Positions 45,086-53,497 of a stretch of DNA of 64,000 nucleotides are shown here, piece after piece. The stretch lies in contig NZ_CP090976.1 of NCBI RefSeq assembly GCF_021513235.1, forward strand, positions 1 to 64,000, in the 5' to 3' direction. The notes under the pieces are model-generated. The model made no database searches. It saw only the letters and a list, made by a program, of their open reading frames with translations, and had not been told where the DNA came from. This DNA is from Kaistella sp. 97-N-M2. GTDB lineage: Bacteria > Bacteroidota > Bacteroidia > Flavobacteriales > Weeksellaceae. The position numbers and the translations under genes were made by a program. Numbering within the stretch: position 1 is the first letter of the stretch; each line of letters opens with the position of its first letter.

Positions 45086-45143
45086 CATCATCATTTAACT
45101 TGTAATTACTTATCATCCTCGCCGCAGGAAATAATTTTAAATA

Positions 45144-46337
45144 ATGAGCAGTACAAATATTTTCACACCGTTTTCGGAACAGGAATTAATGCCACAGGAA
45201 GAAAAACTGGAAGTGATTAAAAAAGGAAAACAATTCAGCATCGGTGTCCCGAAAGAAACGTGTCTTAACGAACGCAGATCCTGCGTAACTCCCGACGCCG
45301 TACAGGTTTTAGTAGCGCACGGACATCAGGTGATCATCGAATCCGGCGCCGGAACAGGTTCTTTCTATACCGATCTTCAGTATTCGGAATCCGGTGCGCA
45401 AATTACCTATAACGCACAGGAAGCTTTTCAGCAGGATTTGGTGCTTAAAATAAACCCGCCGACAACGGAAGAAATTGAATATTTAAAGCCGAATACCTAT
45501 CTCGTTTCCGCGCTCCAGATCAATTTACGCGACAAAGAATATTTCCAGAAGTTATCTGAAAAAAAAGTGAATGCCATCGCTTTCGAATTTATTGTTGATG
45601 AATACAAGCAACTTTCTCTGGTACGGCTCATCGGCGAAATAGCCGGAAATATCTCCGTGCTGTATGCTGCAGAACTCCTGGCGCTTTCGAACGGCTTAAT
45701 GTTGGGCGGCATTACGGGAGTTCGTCCCACAGAAGTAGTCATTCTCGGCGCGGGAATTGTTGGCGAATTCGCTACTAAAGCCGCGATCGGATTGGGAGCC
45801 AGCGTGAAAGTTTTCGACAATTCCCTTTCAAAACTGCGACGATTGCACATGATGGTAGACGGCAGAGTGCCGACTTCGATCATCGATCCGAAAGAACTTG
45901 GTAAAAGTTTAAAAAGAGCCGACGTGGTTATCGGTGCTTTGTCAAAAATAAGTTTAGCGCCAATTGTTACGGAAGACATGGTCGCAAACATGAAGAAAGG
46001 CAGCGTGATCATCGATGTTACCATCGATAATGGGAAGGTTATAGAAACTTCGGAACTGACCGATATGGAAAACCCCTACATCATCAAACACGGCGTTATC
46101 CATTGCGGATTGCCCAATTTAACGTCCAAAATGCCGCGCACGACAACAAAAGCCATCTCCAATTTCTTTTTGAGTTATCTTTTAAATTATGATGAAGAAG
46201 GCGGTTTCGACAATATGTTGGTTCGAAAAAACGAGATGAAACACACGCTTTATATGTACAAAGGCCGCCACACGAAAAAAGTGATCTGCGACCGTTTCGA
46301 CCTTACTTACCACGATATCAATCTTTTAATTTTTTAA
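45144..46337 (+). CDS. ald: Alanine dehydrogenase
   Basis: 397-residue NAD-dependent enzyme of the Ald/PntA family, converting L-alanine to pyruvate and ammonia reversibly. GVPKETCLNERRSCVTP (about residues 34-50) is the substrate-binding start, EVVILGAGIVGEFA (about 195-208) the Rossmann motif, and VIHCGLPNLTSKMPRTTT the C-terminal active-site region. Compared with classical Ald, the N-terminus carries about 30 extra residues and the C-terminus is longer (YMYKGRHTKKVICDRF). A related NAD(P) transhydrogenase alpha subunit is less likely, as no membrane helices follow. Confidence 0.88.
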   Translation: MSSTNIFTPFSEQELMPQEEKLEVIKKGKQFSIGVPKETCLNERRSCVTPDAVQVLVAHGHQVIIESGAGTGSFYTDLQYSESGAQITYNAQEAFQQDLVLKINPPTTEEIEYLKPNTYLVSALQINLRDKEYFQKLSEKKVNAIAFEFIVDEYKQLSLVRLIGEIAGNISVLYAAELLALSNGLMLGGITGVRPTEVVILGAGIVGEFATKAAIGLGASVKVFDNSLSKLRRLHMMVDGRVPTSIIDPKELGKSLKRADVVIGALSKISLAPIVTEDMVANMKKGSVIIDVTIDNGKVIETSELTDMENPYIIKHGVIHCGLPNLTSKMPRTTTKAISNFFLSYLLNYDEEGGFDNMLVRKNEMKHTLYMYKGRHTKKVICDRFDLTYHDINLLIF

Positions 46338-46709
46338 ATGCGGAAGTTAAAATTTTTTCTCCTTGGGCTTATTCCGGGATTGGTGCTCGTATTTTTTATT
46401 CTGAACAAAAAAGGCGCAAGCTGTAGCGGCTATCTGCCAAACTCGCGCGTGATCGCGGAAACACTTTCGAAAAAGGCAATTTATTCGCCCTCCTTTTCCG
46501 CTGAAATGGCCGAAAATAAAATCGACGAAAAGTTTTTAAAAGACAGCATTCTCACGAAAGGTGAAGTTGATTTCGACAAAAGCAAAGCGCAGCAAAAACC
46601 CTGTCCGGAGTACGTTTTGGTTTATCCGAAAAAAAATCCGCGGTACGAAATCCGATTTGAAAAATGTAAGGAAGAAGCAAATTTTAATTCTTTGAGAAAA
46701 CTGCGGTAG
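46338..46709 (+). CDS. DUF4258-like membrane-anchored protein
   Basis: 123-residue protein with one N-terminal membrane segment (about residues 4-23) and a small extracytoplasmic domain ending in YVLVYPKKNPRYEIRFEKCKEEA. Three cysteines are present (CSGY, CPEY, KCKE). The resemblance to DUF4258 is from memory of such neighbours and is moderate. The ATG directly follows the stop codon of the alanine dehydrogenase gene with no gap, so it is co-translated. Confidence 0.6.
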   Translation: MRKLKFFLLGLIPGLVLVFFILNKKGASCSGYLPNSRVIAETLSKKAIYSPSFSAEMAENKIDEKFLKDSILTKGEVDFDKSKAQQKPCPEYVLVYPKKNPRYEIRFEKCKEEANFNSLRKLR

Positions 46710-46743
46710 AACATAAAAGCGGTACCAAATTCCCTGACTTTAA

Positions 46744-47592
46744 ATGAAAATAACATTAATCGGTGTCGGCTTGATCGGCGGATCTATGGCGCTGAAGCTG
46801 AAAGCAAAAGGTCTTGCTTCTTATGTTTATGGCGTGGATCAAAATGAAGCGCACCTCACAGAAGCCCAACAACTCGGCATTATCGATGAAATGGCCTCGC
46901 TGGAATATGCGGTGGCCCATTCAGATTTAGTAATTCTTGCCATTCCCGTTGATGCCTCCCGCGAAATGCTGCCGCTGATTTTAAATTTAGTTGATGATAC
47001 GCAGACCGTCATGGATGCTGGCTCCACGAAAGAAGGCATTGTTGATGCAGTAAAAGACCATCCGAAACGAGACCGTTTTGTCGCTTTTCACCCCATGTGG
47101 GGAACGGAAAATTCAGGACCTAAATCGGCACTTTCCGAAAGTTTTACGGGAAAAGCTGCGGTAATTTGCGATCGCGAACATTCTGCGGAAGATGCTTTAA
47201 AAACAGTAGAACTCGTGGCCGAAAATCTGGATATGCATTTGATCTACATGAAGGCGCAGGATCACGATATTCACACGGCGTATATTTCGCATATTTCCCA
47301 CATTACGTCTTATGCTTTGGCGAATACGGTTTTGGAGAAAGAACGCGAAGAAGATACCATTTTCCAGCTTGCAAGTTCTGGATTTTCGAGCACGGTTCGG
47401 TTGGCGAAGTCGCATCCAGAAATGTGGGTACCGATCTTTAAACAAAACAAAGAAAATGTGCTGGACGTTCTGAACGAACACATTTCGCAACTCCGAAAAT
47501 TTAAGTCCGCGCTGGAAAAAGATAACGACGAATTGCTGGAAGAACTCATCCGGAATGCGAATAAGATCCGGGGCATTTTGGGAGAAAAGTGA
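46744..47592 (+). CDS. tyrA: Prephenate dehydrogenase
   Basis: 282-residue NAD-dependent enzyme of tyrosine synthesis. LIGVGLIGGSMALKL is the Rossmann start (about residues 4-18); DAGSTKEGIV and FHPMWGTENSGPKSA are the substrate-binding segments, and HDIHTAYISHISH (about 178-190) the conserved histidines of the active site. No chorismate mutase or ACT domain is attached. It appears to be the last gene of the unit that starts with alanine dehydrogenase. Confidence 0.9.
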   Translation: MKITLIGVGLIGGSMALKLKAKGLASYVYGVDQNEAHLTEAQQLGIIDEMASLEYAVAHSDLVILAIPVDASREMLPLILNLVDDTQTVMDAGSTKEGIVDAVKDHPKRDRFVAFHPMWGTENSGPKSALSESFTGKAAVICDREHSAEDALKTVELVAENLDMHLIYMKAQDHDIHTAYISHISHITSYALANTVLEKEREEDTIFQLASSGFSSTVRLAKSHPEMWVPIFKQNKENVLDVLNEHISQLRKFKSALEKDNDELLEELIRNANKIRGILGEK

Positions 47593-47729
47593 TGTTGGTT
47601 GAAGGATGATGCTTGAGGGATGTTGTATGATGGGTGACGAGTGATGAGATTAAAAGATGTTAAATATTCTTAGCTATTGATAATCATCGTATTAGTTAAA
47701 ATAATTAATTTTACTTAAAACTAATCATC

Positions 47730-49091
47730 ATGGCAAAATACAGCGCTCCCGGAATTTACGTGGAAGAAATTCCGCACAGTCCTGAGATTGAAACTTCTAC
47801 CGATGGAGCGGTTTTTCTCGGATACACAGAAAAGCACGAAAATTTGCAGGGCGAAAATCTTTGCAATCTGCCCACGCTTATTCATTCTCTGCGCGAATTT
47901 GAACTTCTTTTTGGCTTTGCGCAGAACGAAGAAAACCTGACGATCTTCGATGAATCTACCGTAGCCCTGGAAAAAATCTCGGTCGGGTTCGAAGGTTCAA
48001 AATCTCTGCACAATCTGTATTATTCTTTACAAGCTTTCTTTAGTCAGGGTGCGTCATCGTGCACGATTGTTTCGGTCGGAAAATACAAACCCCTCGGCGA
48101 GCCGTTGAAGGTGGAAGATTTCGAAAAGGGTTTGGAGTTTTTACAGAAGACAAATAACAATTTTTTGATCGCCGTGCCCGAAAGCCAGAATTTGGCAGAA
48201 GTTGATTTTTATGCGATTCAACAAAGTATTCTGGAGTATTGTGCACGTAATAAATGCTTCGCGATTTTGGATCTTCCACCGGTTTCAAAAGAAAATTACC
48301 GCGTGATGGTTAGCAGCTACCGCGAAAAATTGGAATCGCCGCATCTTTCCTACGGCAGCGCTTTTTTTCCGAACCTGATCACTTTATTTCCTTACGCCTG
48401 CGATGAATCTGCTTTAAAAATTAAAAAATCGGGCGAAGAATTTTCTCTTGCATTTATAAAAGAAAACAATCCATTGCGATACAAAAAATACGCGGAAGTT
48501 TTGACGCAGTTTTTCGCAGAAGTTCCGCCAAGTGCAGCTGTTGCGGCCGCATTTTTGAAAAATGATAACGACAAAGGAATCTGGAAAGCGCCCGCTAATA
48601 TTGCACTACAGAATGTTCGTCGACTTGCGGTCCAACTTTCCAATAGTGAGCAGGATTTCTTAACTATTGACGCAGATTCCGACAAGTCGATCAATGCCAT
48701 CCGAAATTTTACAGGCAGAGGAAACTTAATTTGGGGCAGCAGAACTTTGGACGGAAACAGTAACGAATGGCGTTATATTTCAGCACGGCGATTCGCAAAT
48801 CTTCTGGAAAACGATCTGATTAACGCACTGAAACCTTTTGGTCTTGAAGAAAATTCCCAAACTATCTGGACCGATATTAAAAACAAGACGCAAAATTATC
48901 TCTTGAATTTTTGGCAACATGGCTCTCTGCAGGGAATGAAACCGGAGCAAGGTTTCTTTGTACGGTGCGGACTCGGCCAAACGATGACGGCGCAAGATAT
49001 TTTAGAGGGAAATCTGATTTTGGAAGTGGGATTCGCGCCGGCTAGACCTGCGGAATTTATCGTTTTACACATTCAGCAAAAGATGGCCTGA
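47730..49091 (+). CDS. Contractile phage-tail-like sheath protein (stand-alone)
   Basis: 453-residue protein of the tail sheath family used in phage tails, R-pyocins and extracellular contractile injection systems. The N-terminus MAKYSAPGIYVEEIPHSPE is the family's TPGVYxEE-type strand that links subunits. The middle (about residues 130-240) is a variable surface domain. The C-terminal sheath domain shows LAVQLS..., TGRGNLIWGSRTLDGNSNEW (about 327-346) and YISARRFANLLE, the most conserved segment of sheath proteins. No tube, baseplate, spike or ATPase gene is nearby: tyrA lies before it and sdaA after it on the other strand. It could be a displaced part of an injection system encoded elsewhere or a reused sheath. 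Confidence 0.85.
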   Translation: MAKYSAPGIYVEEIPHSPEIETSTDGAVFLGYTEKHENLQGENLCNLPTLIHSLREFELLFGFAQNEENLTIFDESTVALEKISVGFEGSKSLHNLYYSLQAFFSQGASSCTIVSVGKYKPLGEPLKVEDFEKGLEFLQKTNNNFLIAVPESQNLAEVDFYAIQQSILEYCARNKCFAILDLPPVSKENYRVMVSSYREKLESPHLSYGSAFFPNLITLFPYACDESALKIKKSGEEFSLAFIKENNPLRYKKYAEVLTQFFAEVPPSAAVAAAFLKNDNDKGIWKAPANIALQNVRRLAVQLSNSEQDFLTIDADSDKSINAIRNFTGRGNLIWGSRTLDGNSNEWRYISARRFANLLENDLINALKPFGLEENSQTIWTDIKNKTQNYLLNFWQHGSLQGMKPEQGFFVRCGLGQTMTAQDILEGNLILEVGFAPARPAEFIVLHIQQKMA

Positions 49092-49128
49092 GGGCAGATT
49101 ATCCCTTCGGAAAGAATACGCAACTTTA

Positions 49129-49224
49129 TTTTAGCCCGGATGGGAACGGCATCCCCGCCGCGGCGGGATATAGTGGACAGCCGGTGGAGCTTTCGGGATC
49201 GCACAGATGTTTGTGCTCCTAAAA
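49129..49224. repeat. Interspersed repeat between sheath gene and sdaA
   Basis: Begins TTTAGCCCGGATGGGAACGG and ends TTTGTGCTCCTAAA, with a perfect central palindrome CCCGCCGCGGCGGG (49154-49167). I recall near-identical intergenic units (AGCCC...GGCATCC...GATATAG.GGA.AGC...GCTCCTAAA) repeated many times in flavobacterial genomes. No coding frame. Confidence 0.7.
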
Positions 49225-49239
49225 ATTACGTTTAAAATT

Positions 49240-50658
49240 TTAACATTCCGCGACGTTGACGGCGATGGCCAAGCCACCTTCGGAAGTTTCTTTGAAGCGG
49301 TCGCTCATGCTTTGCGCCGTCTCCCACATGGACTGGATGACCTGATCGAGGGAAACGCGGGCTTTCGTGGGATCGGATTCCAGCGCAATATTGGAGGCGG
49401 TAATGGCTTTGATGGCACCCATGGAGTTCCGCTCGATACACGGAATCTGCACCAAACCCGCGATGGGATCGCATGTAAGGCCGAGATGATGCTCCATAGC
49501 GATTTCCGCAGCCATTAAAACCTGACCGGGCGTTCCGCCCATAATTTCGGTGAGACCCGCTGCCGCCATGGCCGAGGACACACCGACTTCTGCCTGACAG
49601 CCGCCCATTGCAGCGGAAATGGTCGCATTTTTTTTGAACAGCGTACCGATTTCGCCCGCCACCAAAAGGAAACGCACGATATCGTCGTCCGAGGTGCGGT
49701 CGGTGAAAGCCTGCGCATACATTAAAACCGCGGGAATCACACCGCTTGCGCCATTGGTTGGCGCGGTGATGATTCGGCCAAAACTGGCGTTCTCTTCGTT
49801 CACGGCAAGGGCAAAACAGGAAACCCATTTGTTGATTGTGGTAAAGGTTTCTTCGGCATCAACGACGAGCTGAAACCATTCGTCGATATTTTTATAAACT
49901 TTGTCGCCGAGTAATTTGGTGTTCCAGGCGGCAGCACGGCGCGTTACTTTTAGGCCGCCGGGAAGGATATCCTCCTTATTGACGCCTTTGTAGATGCATT
50001 CTTTAATTTGCTGCCAAATGTAAAGCGCTTCCCGTTCGGTTTCTTCTTTGGTGCGCCAGGATTCTTCGTTCAGAAAAATTAAATCGGAGATTCTTTGGAG
50101 GCCTAACTTTTCAACATTTCGCATAACATCGGCGCCGCTGTGGCAGGGATAAAGGGTGCGAACGCAATGCTTTTCGTAGGAATTTTCTTCCCGTGTCGCA
50201 ATAAAACCGCCGCCGACGGAATAGTAATCCTGAATCAGTTCTTCGCCGTTGTCGAAAATGGCTCTAAAAATCATCCCGTTCGGGTGAAAATCGAGAGATC
50301 TTTTTTTATTTAAGATTAAATGTTCGCCGTATACAAATGGAATAAGTTTTTCGCCGCCCAAATTAAGTTGGTTGGCCACTTTCATCACGGCAATTTTCTC
50401 TGTAATTTTTGTGGTGTCGATGGTTTTGAAATTTTCGCCTGCCAAGCCTAACATGCCGGCGATATCGGTACCGTGACCAATTCCGGTCTTTGCAAGCGAG
50501 CCGAAAAATTCCACAAAAACTTCTTTAACGTCCTGAATTTGATGATCGGTGCGGATCTGTCGCAAAAAATTTCCGGCGGCATTCCACGGTCCCATCGTGT
50601 GGGAACTGGAAGGGCCGATACCGACTTTTATAATTTCGAAAATACTGATTGATTCCAT
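49240..50658 (-). CDS. sdaA: L-serine ammonia-lyase (fused alpha and beta parts)
   Basis: 472-residue iron-sulfur serine dehydratase, converting serine to pyruvate and ammonia. The N-terminal beta part contains VGIGPSSSHTMGPW (about residues 11-24). The C-terminal alpha part has TAPTNGASGVIPA, CQAEVGVSSAMAAAG and the cluster cysteines in GLTCDPIAGLVQIPCIERN; a further candidate ligand is in CVRTLYPCHSGAD. The ATG at 50658 (MESISIFEIIKV) fits the family; 15 upstream codons are excluded. A -7 box lies at 50706. Confidence 0.92.
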   Translation of the reverse strand: MESISIFEIIKVGIGPSSSHTMGPWNAAGNFLRQIRTDHQIQDVKEVFVEFFGSLAKTGIGHGTDIAGMLGLAGENFKTIDTTKITEKIAVMKVANQLNLGGEKLIPFVYGEHLILNKKRSLDFHPNGMIFRAIFDNGEELIQDYYSVGGGFIATREENSYEKHCVRTLYPCHSGADVMRNVEKLGLQRISDLIFLNEESWRTKEETEREALYIWQQIKECIYKGVNKEDILPGGLKVTRRAAAWNTKLLGDKVYKNIDEWFQLVVDAEETFTTINKWVSCFALAVNEENASFGRIITAPTNGASGVIPAVLMYAQAFTDRTSDDDIVRFLLVAGEIGTLFKKNATISAAMGGCQAEVGVSSAMAAAGLTEIMGGTPGQVLMAAEIAMEHHLGLTCDPIAGLVQIPCIERNSMGAIKAITASNIALESDPTKARVSLDQVIQSMWETAQSMSDRFKETSEGGLAIAVNVAEC

Positions 50659-50705
50659 GATAGCTAAATAGAAAAATGGATTTTTATTCCAAGAATTGCT
50701 CACTA

Positions 50706-50713
50706 CAAAGGTA
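50706..50713 (-). promoter_or_regulatory. -7 promoter box of sdaA
   Basis: TACCTTTG on the minus strand, 47 nt before the chosen ATG. Confidence 0.4.
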
Positions 50714-50808
50714 ATCCTATTTTTATTAAACTTTGAATTTGAAACCGGCGTTTATGTTTCAAAAGGAAATTTATAAAAGGTTTAGGCGCCGATCTAAGAG
50801 AATGATTT

Positions 50809-51474
50809 TCAGAATTGATTCAAAAAAAAATACTTTTCGAATATTTCATTTAAAATTTTGGAAACCTGTTTGTGTTTTGTCGCGGGAAAGAGATGCGTGC
50901 CGCCTTCTATGACGTAATCGGGTTTGGAATGTTTGACGGGAAAAACAATGTCGCGGCTGCCTAAAATCTGAATCACTTTCGGATTTTCCTCGGATTTCCA
51001 GCTGGAGACTTTTTCGATGCCCCACTTCAGGTAATAGGAATCGCGCACCATCAGATAATCCATAATTTTTGGGTTTTTAGGATCGACCAGTTTCCGCGCG
51101 ATGGAATACATGAGGATGGAATTGATATTGAACAATCTTTGCGGAAGATATTTAGGTATTCGTGATAATTCGCCCAGTTTGATAAAGCGCGATTTTTCTT
51201 TGTGAGATTTGATGCAGCCTAAAATAATAACTTTTTGCGCGGGTTTTATTTTATCGATTTCCTGTACGATGATGCCGCCGAAGGAATATCCCAGAAGCGA
51301 AAAAGGTTCGGAAGTATCGATCTTTTCGGCCATGCGCTCCACATAGGCCGAAAAGTCTTCGTTTCGCGTCGGAATAAGCCAGTCGATAAAAACGACGTCG
51401 AGGTGCGCGGGAAATTTAATCCGTTCGAGAACTTTAAAATCTGCGCCCAGTCCGCTAATGACGTACAATTTCAT
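50809..51474 (-). CDS. Small alpha/beta-hydrolase
   Basis: 221-residue alpha/beta-hydrolase-fold protein. The nucleophile elbow is LLGYSFGGII (about residues 69-78); an acid in GSRDIVFPV and a histidine in GGTHLFPATKH near the end complete a plausible triad. No signal peptide. The oxyanion-region start is YVISGLGADFKVLERI. I take the ATG at 51474, as the thirteen codons upstream read as a charged leader; an ATG at 51504 in the same frame is the alternative. The substrate is unknown. Confidence 0.75.
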   Translation of the reverse strand: MKLYVISGLGADFKVLERIKFPAHLDVVFIDWLIPTRNEDFSAYVERMAEKIDTSEPFSLLGYSFGGIIVQEIDKIKPAQKVIILGCIKSHKEKSRFIKLGELSRIPKYLPQRLFNINSILMYSIARKLVDPKNPKIMDYLMVRDSYYLKWGIEKVSSWKSEENPKVIQILGSRDIVFPVKHSKPDYVIEGGTHLFPATKHKQVSKILNEIFEKYFFLNQF

Positions 51475-51543
51475 CTTCTTGACTTCTTCTCTACTCATTT
51501 CCATTTTTAACATTTATTAGATACGGTTTTGTAAAAATAAAAA

Positions 51544-51566
51544 AAAGAGCAGGGAAACTGCTCTTT
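51544..51566 (-). terminator. Terminator after the yceI pseudogene
   Basis: AAAGAGCAG and CTGCTCTTT with loop GGAAA; on the minus strand it runs into a long T-run. Confidence 0.75.
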
Positions 51567-51589
51567 ACTTATCAATATTTCGGGACGAA

Positions 51590-52152
51590 TTATTTTGCGG
51601 TCACTTTCACCAACATATCGATGTCGTTTTTTACCAAAACGTCCTGCATGGAAGACTGGTAAGCTACATCGAATTTCTGTCTGTCGAAGGTAAATTTATC
51701 CGAAACTAAACTGACGACTCCTTTGCTGTAAGCGATTTTTGCGGGAAAAGAAACGGCGTTTGTTTTTCCTTTGATCGTCAAATTACCATTAACGATGTAA
51801 TTATATACTTTGTCGCTGTTTTTCTTTAAAGATGTAATGGTGTAAGTTGCTGTCGGAAATTTATCAGCCTCGAAGAAATCTCCGTTTTTCAGGTGATTGT
51901 TTAGTTTGGTTTGATATTCTCCGGACAAATCGGTGGCGTTGATGGACGTCATATCCAGAACAAAAGTCCCTCCTACAACCTGATTACCTTTCATCACAAT
52001 ATTTCCGGATTTTAGGTTAATCTTTCCGTTGTGCGAAGAAGCTTCGGTTTTTGCGATTTTGTAGCCCCACCAGCGTCCGAAGCCACTACTTTTTTGGATT
52101 GTCCGAAAGCCAGGCCTCCGATTAAAACTGCGAATAATGCAACTTTTTTCAT
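51590..52152 (-). pseudogene. YceI-family lipid-binding protein, frameshifted
   Basis: YceI proteins are exported beta-barrels that bind isoprenoid lipids. A normal signal peptide is encoded from the ATG at 52152 (MKKVALFAVLIGGLAFGQ) and runs into SKKVVASD; the rest of the protein (WWGYKIAKTEASSHNGKINL onward, to MLVKVTAK) is in the next frame. The break lies at about 52073-52075, where the family usually has SDxHWWGYK; a deletion of one or four bases explains it. The downstream part contains all expected YceI segments, so the gene was intact recently, or this is an assembly error. The 52180 frame start is not the real N-terminus. Confidence 0.75.
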
Positions 52153-52177
52153 ATAATTTTTTGTTTAAATTTCTGCG

Positions 52178-52185
52178 CAAAAATA
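52178..52185 (-). promoter_or_regulatory. -7 promoter box of the yceI pseudogene
   Basis: TATTTTTG on the minus strand, 25 nt before the ATG at 52152. Confidence 0.4.
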
Positions 52186-52299
52186 GGGTTATAAAACGGG
52201 TTAACGCATTGATATAGGATAATAAATTGCAGGTGCAGGTGGATTTTTAAATCTTAATCTGGAAAAATTTTAGATAACCCTGAGCGAAAACCAAAAAAA

Positions 52300-52319
52300 A
52301 ACTTCGGTTCCCCGAAGTT
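52300..52319 (-). terminator. Terminator after glucokinase gene
   Basis: AACTTCGG and CCGAAGTT arms, then a T-run on the minus strand. Confidence 0.75.
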
Positions 52320-52343
52320 ATTACGTAAATTATAAATGTTGCC

Positions 52344-53390
52344 CTACTCTTCCGAAAACGCGGCGTAAACAGCGGCACCGTTAATAATTGTGTTCGCGTC
52401 TTTAACCAGATAAATTGGAATATCTTTCAATAGAACTTCCATTTTATCACTGATGATGAAGTTTTTGTAGAACTTGTCGTTGTTCAAAAAGCGCTGCAGC
52501 ATTAACGGAATTTCACCCGTAAGATACAGACCGCCGGTTGCTTTTAGTTTTAACACCAAACTGTTCGCTTCGCGGGCAAGAAAAATAATAAAGGTGTCGA
52601 TGGTCATATTACAAATCCGGTCTTTTTCCTCGATGGCACCGTTGATGATTGCTTCCGTAAAATTTCCGGAGTCGATTTCCTGCGTTAACCATTCAGGCTG
52701 TTTTTGATGCTTTACATCACGTAAAAAACGGTAAATATTAAATAATCCTTCATTTGAAAGAACGGATTCCCAACTTACGATGCCGTAGATTTTTTGGAGA
52801 AAATGGTAGAATTCAACCTCATCACTTGTTCTCGGGGAGAACTCGCAATGTCCGCCTTCCGTGGCGAAAGGCCGTAAGGTAGAACCGTCCCAAAACAGAC
52901 CGGCTTCCCCCAAACCCGCGCCGGGAGCTAACAAAGCAATATTTCCGGGCGTGAAGTGATCGGACTCGTGAAGGGGTAAAAAATTGCCTTCGTTGTTTTC
53001 CAGGCCGTAGGCTGAGGCTTCAAGGTCATTAATCAAATAAACTTTACTGATGTGCGTTTCGCGACGAATTTCTTCCGTATCAACCTTCCAGGGTAAACGC
53101 GCAGGCTCGCTGACGCCGCCGATCACAGGACCCGGAACCGCCACGGCAATCTTCGAAATATTGGTGAGGGAGTTGTCGGCAATAAACTGATTGATAATAG
53201 CCGGAAAAGATGCAAAATCGCGTGTATTATACGTATTTTCGCGCTTACAAATTACTTTTTTATTTTCCGTAACGTACAGCGCGAGATACGTTTTTTCGCG
53301 ACGGATGTCGGCGGAAACTAACGAAATATTATTGTTGCTTTGTGCCGTGATCGCAGGTAAAAAAAGTTTAAATTTATTGGTAGACTCCAT
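52344..53390 (-). CDS. glk: Glucokinase
   Basis: 348-residue sugar kinase of the bacterial Glk family (hexokinase/actin fold), phosphorylating glucose with ATP. LVSADIRREKTYLAL replaces the usual DIGGT-type phosphate loop in weakened form, AVAVPGPVIGG is conserved, LINDLEASAYGL carries the catalytic aspartate (about residues 121-132), LAPGAGLGEAGLFWDG the ATP site, and EGGHCEFSPRTSDE the glucose-binding histidine/glutamate segment. The loss of the GGT in the first loop is worth noting, although the rest of the site is intact. Confidence 0.85.
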   Translation of the reverse strand: MESTNKFKLFLPAITAQSNNNISLVSADIRREKTYLALYVTENKKVICKRENTYNTRDFASFPAIINQFIADNSLTNISKIAVAVPGPVIGGVSEPARLPWKVDTEEIRRETHISKVYLINDLEASAYGLENNEGNFLPLHESDHFTPGNIALLAPGAGLGEAGLFWDGSTLRPFATEGGHCEFSPRTSDEVEFYHFLQKIYGIVSWESVLSNEGLFNIYRFLRDVKHQKQPEWLTQEIDSGNFTEAIINGAIEEKDRICNMTIDTFIIFLAREANSLVLKLKATGGLYLTGEIPLMLQRFLNNDKFYKNFIISDKMEVLLKDIPIYLVKDANTIINGAAVYAAFSEE

Positions 53391-53409
53391 GTTTTATTAT
53401 GTTATCAAC

Positions 53410-53417
53410 CAAAGATA
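53410..53417 (-). promoter_or_regulatory. -7 promoter box of glk
   Basis: TATCTTTG on the minus strand, 19 nt before the ATG at 53390. Confidence 0.5.
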
Positions 53418-53450
53418 ATCATTGTTTTTAAAAAATGTAAAAAAAATAAA

Positions 53451-53478
53451 AAACCTTCTTAAAAAATTAAGAAGGTTT
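53451..53478 (-). terminator. Terminator after the beta-barrel gene
   Basis: AAACCTTCTT and AAGAAGGTTT arms, T-rich on the minus strand. Confidence 0.75.
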
Positions 53479-53497
53479 AAATCAGTTGAACTGAAAA

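Noticed and set aside
52153..52180. Upstream start of the yceI frame at 52180
   Set aside because: The leader encoded from 52180 is the signal-peptide DNA read in the wrong frame; the real signal peptide begins at 52152.
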